A DNA stretch of 62,490 nucleotides, taken from assembly GCA_021203245.1 (NCBI GenBank), contig JAJQBO010000129.1, positions 1 to 62,490 of the forward strand, in the 5' to 3' direction. The notes beneath the pieces are model-generated. The model was not told the origin of the DNA, did not search any database, and saw only the letters and a list, made by a program, of their open reading frames with translations. Positions 1-8,561 of this stretch are shown here, in pieces. The number at the start of each line of letters is the position of its first letter. Position 1 is the stretch's first letter. The translations under genes were made by a program, and so were the position numbers. Source of the stretch: Planctomycetaceae bacterium. GTDB lineage: Bacteria; Planctomycetota; SZUA-567.

Positions 1-776
1 AAAAACTCCTGCGCCAGAAACTCCAGCCGCTTGCCGATTTCGCCCCCCTTCGCGATGGCGTTCCGGTATTGCACGATGTGGCTGGCGAGGCGGTCGAGTT
101 CTTCGCGGACATCCGCCTTTTCGGCGATCAGGCACATCTCCCGTTCCAGCGCCTGATGGTCGGCGGCGGTGAAGCCGGCGGGGCAGATCTCCTCAAGCCG
201 GACGCGGAGGCGCTCGCGGGACCGGTCCAGCGCGACCGGCGCGAGGTCGTTCGCCTTGGCGAGGAAATGGTCAAGCGGCTCCGCGAGGGCGAGGAGGATT
301 TCCGCCAGCTTCGCCCCTTCGTGGCGGCGCATGTCGCCGACCTGGCGGAGCGCCTCGATGAGGGCGAGTTCAACCGTGCGCCACTCTTCGGCCGTCGCCG
401 GTTCTTCGGCCGTGTGTTCAAATACGCCCGGGATAAGGGCGAGGTCGCGGGCCGAGAGGGTGTCGTTGAGATCCAGCTCGGCCGCGAGGCGGCGCAGGCT
501 GGCAACGGCTTCGCGGGCGGCGTCGACGCGAATGGGGCAGGCGACCCCTTCGCCGAGCCGCTCAAAATTGACGTAGACGTCGATGGAGCCGCGCACCAGG
601 TGTTCCGTTATCATGTCGCGGAGGTTTTTCTCGCTCGTGCCGAGGCTGGGACGCGAGCGGACGGAAATCTTCAGGCCGCGGTTGTTGACGCATTTGAGTT
701 CGACGCGGACGGCAAGGCCGGCGGCTTCCGCCGCCCCGACGCCGAAGCCGGTCATGCTGTTGATGGGCTTGGTCAC
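1..776 (-). CDS. yicC: YicC/YloC-family endoribonuclease (3' end beyond window)
   Basis: The visible 258 codons are the N-terminal nine-tenths of a YicC-family protein, usually about 290 residues. The start reads VTKPINSMTGFG, matching the family signature MTGFG, and near the window edge IGKRLEFLAQEF matches the conserved C-terminal segment. Members are stress-associated RNA endonucleases. The GTG start overlaps the hflX stop in a GTGA junction, so translation is probably coupled to hflX; an ATG 21 bases further in would begin directly at MTGFG, but the upstream residues look like the family N-terminus. The stop codon lies outside the window. Confidence 0.88.
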   Translation of the reverse strand, partial: MTKPINSMTGFGVGAAEAAGLAVRVELKCVNNRGLKISVRSRPSLGTSEKNLRDMITEHLVRGSIDVYVNFERLGEGVACPIRVDAAREAVASLRRLAAELDLNDTLSARDLALIPGVFEHTAEEPATAEEWRTVELALIEALRQVGDMRRHEGAKLAEILLALAEPLDHFLAKANDLAPVALDRSRERLRVRLEEICPAGFTAADHQALEREMCLIAEKADVREELDRLASHIVQYRNAIAKGGEIGKRLEFLAQEF

Positions 777-2083
777 TCGTGACTCCCGATGGGCTGTTTT
801 TCGATTTTCATGCGGCCTGGCAAGCGGCGGATGCGCTCGAGATCCGCCGGATCGATGCGGACGCTGACGATGACGTCCGAGCCGTCGTAGACGGTGTTCT
901 GCACAGACGCGACTTCGTTCAGAAGGGCGAAGCGCCTGCCGTCGCCGGAATTGAAACGGAGCGAAATGCGCCGCATCCCCGCCTCGGCGCGGCCGCGCAG
1001 GAACTCGACCAGTTCCGGCAGGCCCTGGCCTGTATGGGCCGACACCGCGAACGCGGGCGACACCCGCTTCAGCAGGGCTTCCAACTGCGCCGGCGACTCG
1101 ACCCGGTCGACCTTGTTCAAGGCGTAGACGCGGGGCAGGTCGGCGATGCCGATTTCCTCCAGTGTGGACGTCACGGAATCGATTTGCACCATGGCGAGGG
1201 GGTCGGCGGCGTCGACGACGTGGATAAGGAGGTCCGACTTCGCCGCCTCCTCCAGCGTGGCGTGGAAGCTGGCGACAAGGTGGTGCGGCAGGCGGCGGAT
1301 AAAGCCGACCGTGTCGGAAACGAGGATTTCCAGCCCGTCGCCGCAGTCGAGCCGCCGGGTCAGGGTGTCGAGGGTGGCGAAGAGCCGGTCCTCGACCAGC
1401 GCGCCCGCCTGGGTGAGGGCGTTGAGGAGCGAGCTCTTGCCCGCGTTCGTGTAGCCGACAAGGCAGGTCGAAAAGACGGCGTCGCGGTTGTTGACTTCGC
1501 GTTCCTTCCTGGCCTCGATTTCGGCCAGGCTCCGTTTCAATGACGAAATTTTGCCTCGCAGCAGCCGCCGGTCTGTTTCAATCTGGCTTTCGCCCGGGCC
1601 GCGCGTGCCGATGCCGCCGCCAAGCCGCTCCAGGTGGGTCCATTTTCGCGCCAGGCGCGGCAGTTCGTACTGAAGCTGCGCCAATTCGACCTGGAGCATG
1701 GCCTGGCTGGTGCGGGCGTTGGCCTGGAAGATGTCGAGGATGACTTCGTTTCTGTCGATGACCTTCAGGGAGCAGGCGCTTTCGACAGCCGACAATTGTT
1801 TCGGCGAGAGATCGTCGTCGACGACGATGGTGTCGGCCTGGGCGGCGTGGGCGGCTTCGGCGATCTCCTCCAGCTTGCCCTTGCCGAAATAGCTTCTCGC
1901 CACCGGCCGCTCCAGCCGCTGGATCATGCGGCCCGCCTCCTCGCCGCCGGCGGTGTCCACCAGCCGGGCGATCTCCTCCAGCGGATCTTCCCCCGGGATG
2001 TTTCGGTCTGGAGTGACGACGGAGCAGAGAAAACAACGTTCCTTGGCGAGAGTAATTTCCTTGGCGTGGGTTCTGTCCTGCAT
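773..2083 (-). CDS. hflX: GTPase HflX
   Basis: HflX is a ribosome-associated GTPase that splits stalled or hibernating 70S particles under stress. The 436 residues show the N-terminal HflX domain, the linker signature GGGIGTRGPGE at about 155-165, the P-loop GYTNAGKSS at 210-218, the G3 motif DTVGF at 257-261 and the G4 motif NKVD at 323-326. Length is normal for the family. It is first in a two-gene operon with yicC, with a consensus promoter and a small 5' hairpin upstream. Confidence 0.96.
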   Translation of the reverse strand: MQDRTHAKEITLAKERCFLCSVVTPDRNIPGEDPLEEIARLVDTAGGEEAGRMIQRLERPVARSYFGKGKLEEIAEAAHAAQADTIVVDDDLSPKQLSAVESACSLKVIDRNEVILDIFQANARTSQAMLQVELAQLQYELPRLARKWTHLERLGGGIGTRGPGESQIETDRRLLRGKISSLKRSLAEIEARKEREVNNRDAVFSTCLVGYTNAGKSSLLNALTQAGALVEDRLFATLDTLTRRLDCGDGLEILVSDTVGFIRRLPHHLVASFHATLEEAAKSDLLIHVVDAADPLAMVQIDSVTSTLEEIGIADLPRVYALNKVDRVESPAQLEALLKRVSPAFAVSAHTGQGLPELVEFLRGRAEAGMRRISLRFNSGDGRRFALLNEVASVQNTVYDGSDVIVSVRIDPADLERIRRLPGRMKIEKQPIGSHE

Positions 2084-2134
2084 AGACGGCGCTTTCGTGC
2101 TCTAAATGTGTTCCCCCTTCGGAACAGGCACGTC

Positions 2135-2163
2135 ATCATATAAGAAGCCCGGCCGTTTGTCAA
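2135..2163 (-). promoter_or_regulatory. Sigma70-type promoter of hflX
   Basis: Read on the minus strand, TTGACA (2163-2158) is followed after exactly 17 bases by TATGAT (2140-2135). Transcription would start near 2128, about 45 bases before the hflX start. The short leader contains a GTTCC/GGAAC hairpin (2110-2125). Confidence 0.7.
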
Positions 2164-2213
2164 AGGAAAGAGCCGTATTCCTTGGGAGGAGGGGAGGTTG
2201 CGGCAACAAATAC

Positions 2214-2249
2214 GGCGGCGGTTCTCCGCCCGCAGGGAGAACCGCCGCC
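2214..2249 (-). terminator. Terminator-like hairpin after the FecR-like gene
   Basis: A perfect 14-bp stem (GGCGGCGGTTCTCC and its complement, 8-base loop) lies 76 bases beyond the stop of the FecR-like gene. On the minus strand it is followed only by a weak T tract (GTATTTGTT), so it may act as a transcript end or an mRNA stabiliser. Confidence 0.55.
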
Positions 2250-2325
2250 AATGTCGTAGCACCACAGAGAGAGAGGGAGAGTGGGTGCCGCCGTACCACG
2301 TGTTATTTGACCCTGGATGCGGGCG

Positions 2326-3918
2326 TTACTTCTCGTAGATTTCGTAAAAGTTGCCGTCGCCGCCGTCGATAATGACCTCGCCGCCGAGGGACAGGGCGCG
2401 GGCCAGGTCGCGGCGCTCGTTGGCGAAGCCGAAGTAGGCGTCGGACAGATATTTGATTCGCACCGTGGACTGGCCGTCGAAGCTGTCCGCCACCCACTTG
2501 TCGCCCTTTTTGGCAAAGCCGGCGGGAGTGAGGACGGTCGCGGCATAACTCATGTCGCGTTCATGGCTGGCAAAGCCGCCGACGAGCGAGGCCGGGGGAT
2601 TCTGGAAGAAAACCGTCTCGGCCTTGTAGAATTTCTCGAGATCCTGGCACTCGGTATCGCACAGGGTGCGGCCGGGCAGGGCAGGGGTCACGTAATTATC
2701 GAGCCGGTAGATCTGCTTGGCCAGCAAGGGGCCGACGCCGTTTCTGCCTTTCGCCAAAGCCATGCCGCCCGGGGCGTCCTGACGGTCGACGACCATGACC
2801 ATGGGAGCGGGCGCGCCGCCGGCGGCGTAATTGGCCTGGGGCTCGACCATGACGGCGAGGTCGGTGCCGGGTTCGATGGCGAGGTCGCGTTCGGGGAAGT
2901 GCAGACGGAAGCGTTTGTCCGAATCAGTGGGGACAGCGACCAGCATAAAGCCCTCGGCCACGCTCAGGCCCTTGTCGGTGGCTTCAAGCTGGCTGTCCGG
3001 GCTAAGGGAAATCATCGACCCGTCGGCGAATTCAAAGTGGCCCATGCCGCCGTTGGCGCGGAAGCGCATGCCGGGGGCCAGGGCGATGGCGGCAGCGGGC
3101 GCGAGGGTGACCCAGCCCCGGCCGCGATCAAGTTCAAGGTTTTGCAGGGCGACCGCCTTGTCGGGCAGTGCCTTGCCTTTGAAGGCGTCGTCCACTTTAT
3201 AGTTCGCGAACGAGAACGACGCCGGCATGGTCTCCTCGTAGACGGCGGGCACGGCGGCGACGGCGGTCTGGGACGAGACGAACTGGACCGGCGCGGCGGC
3301 GTCGGAGCGGTTGGCGACGATGGCGCTGTCGGGGACCGGCAGGCGCAGGTTGCCGCGAACCGGTGACGGCTGGCCGGCGGGCATGGACGACACAGGCATG
3401 ACCCAGACGACAAACATGACCATGGCGGCGGCGGCGATGGAGGACGCGGCCGACAGGAAGATGGTGCGCCGGCGGGCGCGCAGGCGGTTGGAACTAGTGC
3501 GGCGCTGGCGTTCCTTCAGGTTGTCGAGAAGCCGTGTCTCAAATTCCTTGCGGGCCGAGACAGGCTGATAGGAGCGGGTCAGGAGCGTACGGATTGCTTC
3601 GTCCTCGGTGCCGGACGCGGTCGCGGCGGGCAGCCGGGAGGATATGGAGGTCTGGCGGGCCTTCAGCTCGGCCAGGAGCGATTTCTTAAAGGATTCCTGG
3701 GGATGGCAGGGAATGTACGCGGTTTTGATGAGGGTGGACCACTTGTCCGCATCGGCTTCGTCCGCCGCAGTCTGGGCTTCGAGGTGTTCCGCGGTTTTGG
3801 CCTTGAGTGCGCCCAGTAGGCTGGCCTTGAATCCGGCGTCTGCCACGACATCCTCGCCATGGCAATGGGTCAGCAGTGTCTGCCACTGGGTGTCCCATTT
3901 GGTGGACTCATCGCTCAT
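2326..3918 (-). CDS. FecR-like membrane protein with triple N-terminal repeat, probable partner of the ECF sigma factor
   Basis: The 530-residue product starts at an ATG preceded by AGAGAGAAG; an upstream in-frame start would add 27 unlikely residues. Residues 12-44, 60-92 and 109-141 are three copies of a pattern W/I..L......P......F...LL..LK, each roughly 33 residues. A single membrane segment follows at about 152-175. The C-terminal part (about 270-420) has FecR-like features, such as a DGSMISLSPDSQLE-type segment, typical of the extracytoplasmic domain of FecR/anti-sigma regulators. It lies downstream of an ECF sigma gene, so an anti-sigma role is inferred: repeats in the cytoplasm, sensor outside. 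A strong terminator separates the two genes, which is odd for such a pair. The product name is moderately secure; the ligand is unknown. Confidence 0.65.
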   Translation of the reverse strand: MSDESTKWDTQWQTLLTHCHGEDVVADAGFKASLLGALKAKTAEHLEAQTAADEADADKWSTLIKTAYIPCHPQESFKKSLLAELKARQTSISSRLPAATASGTEDEAIRTLLTRSYQPVSARKEFETRLLDNLKERQRRTSSNRLRARRRTIFLSAASSIAAAAMVMFVVWVMPVSSMPAGQPSPVRGNLRLPVPDSAIVANRSDAAAPVQFVSSQTAVAAVPAVYEETMPASFSFANYKVDDAFKGKALPDKAVALQNLELDRGRGWVTLAPAAAIALAPGMRFRANGGMGHFEFADGSMISLSPDSQLEATDKGLSVAEGFMLVAVPTDSDKRFRLHFPERDLAIEPGTDLAVMVEPQANYAAGGAPAPMVMVVDRQDAPGGMALAKGRNGVGPLLAKQIYRLDNYVTPALPGRTLCDTECQDLEKFYKAETVFFQNPPASLVGGFASHERDMSYAATVLTPAGFAKKGDKWVADSFDGQSTVRIKYLSDAYFGFANERRDLARALSLGGEVIIDGGDGNFYEIYEK

Positions 3919-4084
3919 ATCGACTTCTCTCTGCCGCCAGTCCGGTGCGTGACGGATGTGCATACGCTTTTTTGTAAGGTGCGGACCAGCGTGTGCCAAC
4001 GAATGTGGATTGTTTCAGCCAAGAAGAGAGCCTGGACCAGTCTATAACTATCGGCCGCGGCTCACATCCACTCGAAAAAACAGT

Positions 4085-4121
4085 AAAAAAGGAACAGGCA
4101 TTCCCGAGAAATGCCTGTTCC
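4085..4121 (-). terminator. Intrinsic terminator between the sigma factor and the FecR-like gene
   Basis: A perfect 12-bp stem (GGAACAGGCATT, 4091-4102, and its complement, 4110-4121) with a 7-base loop is followed on the minus strand by TTTTTT. It lies 12 bases past the sigma gene stop, so most transcripts from the sigma gene should end before the FecR-like gene. Confidence 0.85.
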
Positions 4122-4133
4122 CAGGCGAGACCG

Positions 4134-4796
4134 TTATAAGCCCAACTCCGCCGCCGGAACCGCCGCCATCGATTTAAAGGCTTCGCGGAAGGCGTTCCTG
4201 GCCCGGGTAAGCTGGCTTTCGACAGCTTTTTCCGTCTTGTGGACGGCTTTGGAGATATCCCGGACCGAGAGGTTGAGTATATACTTCATTTCCAGCAGTT
4301 TTGAATACTCCTGGGGAATCGAGCCCATGATGGACCCGACCAGGGTGCGCAGATATTCGCTTTCCAGCGCCGCTTCGGGCAGGTTGTTTTTGTCCATGTC
4401 GGCAAAGAGGCTTTCCAACTCGCCGTCGACCATGCTCCACGATTTTTCGTATTCGTGGGGACGGGTCATGAGGGCGTTGGTGGAGCGGATCCGGTTACGC
4501 GACAGCGTAATGAGCCAGGACTCGACCGAGCCCCTGGTCGGATTGTATTGACCCGCTTTTTCCACTGCTTCCATGAACGTGTCGTGAATCACCTCCTCGG
4601 AGTGGTGGTGGTCACGGCCAACCCGGTAAAAAACAAAGCGGTAGAGCCGGGAGAAGTACGTTTCATAGAACTCCTCCAGTGCTTTTTCGTCTCCCTGGCT
4701 GATGCGCTTCAGCAGGGCGGCTCCGTCGATTCTCTCGCGTTTGGCGGGAGCTTCGGTGAGGGTGTTCGTTTCGTCTTCGTCGTGCAAACTAGTCAT
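4134..4796 (-). CDS. ECF-type RNA polymerase sigma factor
   Basis: The 220-residue protein has a sigma-70 region 2 at about 27-95, including the segment SEEVIHDTFMEA and the tryptophan-containing SWLITLSRNRI. Region 4 lies at about 140-205, with the helix-turn-helix LSVRDISKAVHKTEKAVESQ. There is no region 1 or 3, as in ECF factors. It redirects RNA polymerase to a small regulon, normally under control of a membrane anti-sigma factor; the FecR-like protein encoded next is the likely partner. No convincing promoter is seen upstream. Confidence 0.9.
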   Translation of the reverse strand: MTSLHDEDETNTLTEAPAKRERIDGAALLKRISQGDEKALEEFYETYFSRLYRFVFYRVGRDHHHSEEVIHDTFMEAVEKAGQYNPTRGSVESWLITLSRNRIRSTNALMTRPHEYEKSWSMVDGELESLFADMDKNNLPEAALESEYLRTLVGSIMGSIPQEYSKLLEMKYILNLSVRDISKAVHKTEKAVESQLTRARNAFREAFKSMAAVPAAELGL

Positions 4797-5120
4797 ATAG
4801 AACCCTCAAAGCCAAGAATAAACATATGACCGTTTAGCTATATGGCTCCCAACACCCAAAGAACACTTCACTGACAAACAAGTCAAGGCAGCCATCTGTG
4901 TCACATAACCCGGCCACAGAATACTCTGTCATTCCCCACCCTTCCATCCTTCTCGGGAATCCATGATATTATCGGAACGAAGTTGCCAGCCATACCGCGG
5001 CGGGGGAAAAGCCCGCACCGATTGACAGGAATTTGTCGTTACCATAACATATTCAATACAGCGAGGTTACTCTTTGATTTCATCCCCCGGCCCTGCGCCG
5101 GCTACTATTAATGTATATGG
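4797..5120. other. Intergenic region between divergent genes
   Basis: This 324-base gap separates the leftward sigma gene from the rightward NYN gene. It is lower in GC than its surroundings and holds the promoter at 5022-5050. I see no gene, tRNA or clear autoregulatory ECF promoter. Confidence 0.6.
5022..5050 (+). promoter_or_regulatory. Sigma70-type promoter of the NYN-domain gene
   Basis: TTGACA (5022-5027) is separated by 17 bases from TAACAT (5045-5050), predicting a start near 5057 and a 64-base leader. Confidence 0.6.
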
Positions 5121-5675
5121 ATGGGCGCGCCCATGAACCGCGAATTCTGGCTGGACGGATTTAATTTTTTCCACCATTGGGAATCCACCAAGGGTTTTCT
5201 CCGGGCCGACTCCGGTTTGGACATCGTCCGGGCGCTGGAGCGTTCACTGAAAATTCTTTCACGCCACCTTGGCGCGAAGGGGCGGTACACGGTCGTCTAT
5301 CTTGACGGCGGCCTGTCCCGGCACGAGACCCGTTCCGCCGGCTTGAAGGTCCGCTACTGCGGTCCAGGCCGCAAGGCGGACGACCGCCTGGCCGACGACC
5401 TGGCCGATCTCGGCCGCGACGCCAAATTGGTGACGGCGGTGTCGAACGACCGCGAGCTTAAGGCTATTTTACGCACTCTAGGGGCATCCTGTCTAGGCGT
5501 TGGCGAATTTTTGGCCTTGCTCGAAGGCAAAAAGGAGCGCGTCAACCCCCACGCCAAATCCACAACCGACGACGCCGAGATTCTCCGCGAAAAAACCCGC
5601 AGCCTCTCCGCCCACGAGGTCGCGGCGTGGCTGGAATATTTCGGCGTCGAGGAAGGAGAGGGGGAAGCGGAATAG
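5121..5675 (+). CDS. NYN/YacP-like predicted ribonuclease
   Basis: The 184-residue protein fits the YacP/NYN family, PIN-like folds that act on RNA. Acidic residues expected at the metal site appear in LDGFNFF (residue 12 region), in YLDGG, in KADDRLADDLADL and in SNDRELKA. Relatives include Bacillus Rae1, which cuts mRNA in the ribosomal A site; family-level function is all that can be claimed. The ATG at 5133 (MNREFW) is an equally good start. The 30 C-terminal residues are charged and probably variable. Confidence 0.7.
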   Translation: MGAPMNREFWLDGFNFFHHWESTKGFLRADSGLDIVRALERSLKILSRHLGAKGRYTVVYLDGGLSRHETRSAGLKVRYCGPGRKADDRLADDLADLGRDAKLVTAVSNDRELKAILRTLGASCLGVGEFLALLEGKKERVNPHAKSTTDDAEILREKTRSLSAHEVAAWLEYFGVEEGEGEAE

Positions 5676-5706
5676 GCGTCGCTCAATAACACGAGGGGAT
5701 GTTTAG

Positions 5707-6075
5707 GGAATAACAGGCCTCTCTACCTTTGAGGGAGAAGGTCTCAATTTTGGCCTTTTTCACCGAGCGTGTGTCAGCCATTTTCACCAATACGTCCCAA
5801 CCTCCCCCAACCGTCACTCCGGCGGGAAAACCGTTCGCTGCATCACGAACGGGAAGCTGTGCCGGGGCAAGGCGGGCTGGACGTGGACGGCTAGGAATCC
5901 TGAAATGCCTTGCAACACAGGGTCATTCGCACCTTGCGTGCCCGCTGGTCGACGATTCACCTTCATGGTGACGTGTGTGGGTGCCGATATGGACACCTTT
6001 GCGACGATTGGCTCCACTTATATGGATGGTGCGTTCGTCTCGTTCAGGGCACCTACGGCGACGCCCATCACCTAG
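5707..6075 (+). pseudogene. Possible gene remnant without a start codon
   Basis: The 713-base gap 5676-6388 contains an open frame (5707-6075) with no good start. From about 5830 it has GC-rich third positions and a protein-like segment with VRCITNGKLCRGKAGW and later FTFMVTCVGADMDTF. It resembles no family I can name. It may be the 3' end of a broken gene, or chance in GC-rich DNA. Confidence 0.25.
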
Positions 6076-6211
6076 ATGCCTTTCTTGGTGTTCCGCTGCG
6101 CCCGCTTCGGGCCGGTGATCTGCGACCGCAACGTGATGGGAGCGTAAGGCCGTTATTGTCAACGCATTATATCCGTCATAATCGGTTCTGCCCACTGCCT
6201 GAACCTGGACG

Positions 6212-6262
6212 GCCCCGTGTCCCTTGTTCACGGGGCGAGCCGGGGGCTGTCGGGCTTTTTTT
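6212..6262 (+). terminator. Terminator-like hairpin before accD promoter
   Basis: GCCCCGTG (6212-6219) pairs with CACGGGGC (6229-6236). A weaker AGCC/GGCT hairpin immediately precedes a T7 tract ending at 6262. The distance from the strong stem to the T tract makes its efficiency uncertain. Confidence 0.4.
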
Positions 6263-6275
6263 GGGCAAAAGCACG

Positions 6276-6304
6276 TTGCGCTCCACGCCCGGTCTCACTA
6301 TAAT
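6276..6304 (+). promoter_or_regulatory. Sigma70-type promoter of the accD operon
   Basis: TTGCGC (6276-6281), 17 bases, then the consensus TATAAT (6299-6304). The transcript would start near 6311 and have a leader of about 78 bases before accD. Confidence 0.65.
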
Positions 6305-6388
6305 GCGGCGAACCCGTGCCCCGGCCATGCATGCCGGAGCACCGTCTGTATTATGCACGACCGGGGCGCGACCCCGACGGAGACATTC

Positions 6389-7267
6389 ATGGCAATATTG
6401 GAATGGCAGGGCCTGAAGGAGAAGTTGGGCCTGCGCCCACAGACCGAGATTCGCGAAATCGGCACCGGACCCGGCGTCAAATGCGAACAGTGCGGCGAGA
6501 TGATGATGCGGGTGGATTTCGAGTCCAATCTCAACGTCTGCATCGCCTGCGATCACCACCACACCATCGGCGCGATCGACCGCATCCGCGTCACCCTCGA
6601 CTACGGCACCTTCGAACCGCAGGACGAGGATCTCGCCGCCATCGACCTCCTCAAGTTCAACGGGCTGGAAAGCTACGTCCGCAAGCTGGAAAAGGCCCGC
6701 GAAGCCACCGGCATCACCGACGCCATGGTCTCCGGCTTCGGCAAATTGAAAGGCCGCGAAGTCGCCTTCGGCGTCACCGACGCCCGTTTCATGGCCGGTT
6801 CCATGGGGTCGGTCGTGGGCGAGCGCTTTGTCCGCCTGGTCGAGTCGGCGGTCGAACGCCGCGCCCCGATGATCGTCTTTTCCGGGTCCGGCGGCGGCGC
6901 GCGCATGTACGAGGGCCTCTTCTCCCTCATGCAGATGGCCAAAACCTCGGCCGCCCTCACCAAGCTCGACGAAAACGGCCTGCCGTTCCTCAGCATTTCC
7001 ACCCACAGCACCATGGGCGGCGTCTGGGCCAGTTGGGCCGCGCTGGGTGATTTGAACATCGCCGAGCCCCGCGCCCGCATCGGCTTCACCGGGCCGCGCG
7101 TCATCAAGACCACCATCAACGCCGAACTTCCCGACGGCTTCCAGTCGGCCGAATTCCTGCTCGCCCACGGGCAGATAGACATGATCATCCACCGCCGCGA
7201 CATGCGGGACAAACTGGCCGACATTCTCGACAAACTCCTGGGACCCGTCAGCGAGGAGAAGAAATGA
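6389..7267 (+). CDS. accD: Acetyl-CoA carboxylase carboxyltransferase subunit beta
   Basis: AccD joins AccA to transfer CO2 from carboxybiotin to acetyl-CoA, giving malonyl-CoA for fatty acid synthesis. The chosen start (MAILEWQG) has GGAG seven bases upstream. The 292 residues include the N-terminal zinc ribbon with Cys32, Cys35, Cys51 and Cys54, followed by the crotonase-fold transferase core with STMGGVWASWAALGD, IAEPRARIGFTGPRVI and a C-terminal AEFLLAHGQIDMI. Length matches the family (about 280-305). accA is not in the window. The stop overlaps the coaD start (ATGA). Confidence 0.97.
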   Translation: MAILEWQGLKEKLGLRPQTEIREIGTGPGVKCEQCGEMMMRVDFESNLNVCIACDHHHTIGAIDRIRVTLDYGTFEPQDEDLAAIDLLKFNGLESYVRKLEKAREATGITDAMVSGFGKLKGREVAFGVTDARFMAGSMGSVVGERFVRLVESAVERRAPMIVFSGSGGGARMYEGLFSLMQMAKTSAALTKLDENGLPFLSISTHSTMGGVWASWAALGDLNIAEPRARIGFTGPRVIKTTINAELPDGFQSAEFLLAHGQIDMIIHRRDMRDKLADILDKLLGPVSEEKK

Positions 7268-7848
7268 CCAAGCGCATCGCCGTCCTGCCCGGCAGCTACG
7301 ATCCCATTACCTACGGCCACCTCGACATTATTGAACGCGGCGCCGCGCTATACGACGAGCTGGTCGTCGCCGTGTCGGAAAACCCGGCCAAGGAGCCGCT
7401 CCTGCCGCTGGAGGAGCGGTTGGAACTGATCCGCCAGTTGACCGCCGGTTACGGCAACATCAGGGCCGAGCTGTTCACCGGCATGACGGTGGAGTTCGCC
7501 AAGCGTATCGGCGCGCAGGTCATTCTCCGCGGCATCCGCACCTTTGCCGATTTCGAATACGAATTCCAGCTCGCCCTCGCCAATAAGCGTATCGGCGAAG
7601 TGGAGACGATCTTCGTCATGTCCTCGGCGGAGCGATCCTTTATCCGGTCGTCCCTCATCAAGGAGGCGATGGCGTTGGGCGGCGATGTATCGGCGTTTGT
7701 CCCCGAGCCGGTCATCGAGGCGCTGACGCGGCGGCTCGAGGAACTCGGCTACCTGAACCACAGCCGGTCCCGCGTCGGTCTCGACGGCGACGAGACGCCC
7801 GACATCGGCAGGGACGGCTCTGGCCTTCGGGGCGAGGCGATAGAATAG
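7264..7848 (+). CDS. coaD: Phosphopantetheine adenylyltransferase
   Basis: CoaD makes dephospho-CoA from 4'-phosphopantetheine and ATP, the penultimate step of CoA synthesis. The nucleotidyltransferase motif GSYDPITYGHLDII (residues 10-23) carries the (T/H)xGH signature, and SFIRSSLIKE matches the second ATP-binding motif. Normal CoaD is about 160 residues; this one has 194 because of a roughly 30-residue polar C-terminal tail. It overlaps accD by four bases and is followed after one base by nadD, so the three are co-translated. Confidence 0.97.
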   Translation: MTKRIAVLPGSYDPITYGHLDIIERGAALYDELVVAVSENPAKEPLLPLEERLELIRQLTAGYGNIRAELFTGMTVEFAKRIGAQVILRGIRTFADFEYEFQLALANKRIGEVETIFVMSSAERSFIRSSLIKEAMALGGDVSAFVPEPVIEALTRRLEELGYLNHSRSRVGLDGDETPDIGRDGSGLRGEAIE

Positions 7849-7849
7849 G

Positions 7850-8473
7850 ATGCTGGTCGGCATCCTGGGCGGATCGTTCAACCCGCCGCATCGCGGCCAC
7901 CTCAAGCTGGCGCAGACCGTTCTCGATTCGGGCCTGACCGACCAGGTGTGTCTCGTTCCCGCCGCCCAGCCGCCGCACAAGGCAACCCCGTCCCAGGCCG
8001 ACGCGCAGGTCAGGCTTGCCATGACCCGGCTCTTGGCGGAGGAAGACAAGCGCCTCAGCGTCGACCCGATCGAACTGGAACGCGAGGGCAAGAGTTACAC
8101 CATCGACACCCTGCGCCGCCTCACGGACGCCCATCCGGACACCCGCTACCGCCTTATCATCGGTTCCGACCTCGCCAAAACCTTCGCCACCTGGAAGGGA
8201 TACCGGGACATCCTCCGTCTCGCGCCGCCGCTCGTGGCCGAGCGGCCGGACGACCCCTTTTGCGGCGTCGGCGACTATGCGGGCATGACGGAGGAGGAGG
8301 CCGGCATCGTCCGCGCGGGCCGTTTCGACATGCCGCCGATGGCTGTCAGTTCCACCCTGGTCCGGAACCTCCTCGCCGGCGGCGCGGACGACGACGCGCT
8401 CCGTCCCTATCTCACCCCCGGCGTCCTCGCCTTTATCCGCGACCACGGCCTTTACGCCGGTTCGGGCCGTTGA
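7850..8473 (+). CDS. nadD: Nicotinate-nucleotide adenylyltransferase
   Basis: NadD converts nicotinate mononucleotide and ATP to deamido-NAD in NAD synthesis. The 207 residues show GGSFNPPHRGHL near the N-terminus, VPAAQPPHK, the acceptor-site segment IIGSDLAKTFATWK and SSTLVRNLL, the ISSTxxR motif. It is a paralogous fold to the preceding CoaD, and both lie in one operon, so the cell links CoA and NAD production here. Confidence 0.96.
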   Translation: MLVGILGGSFNPPHRGHLKLAQTVLDSGLTDQVCLVPAAQPPHKATPSQADAQVRLAMTRLLAEEDKRLSVDPIELEREGKSYTIDTLRRLTDAHPDTRYRLIIGSDLAKTFATWKGYRDILRLAPPLVAERPDDPFCGVGDYAGMTEEEAGIVRAGRFDMPPMAVSSTLVRNLLAGGADDDALRPYLTPGVLAFIRDHGLYAGSGR

Positions 8474-8561
8474 GGCGGGAGCAGGGCGGCCATTGACACC
8501 GGCCACCTTTTGATGAAGATTGACAAAGCCCCCGGCGGGTGTGCCGCCACCGGAAAGCTGT

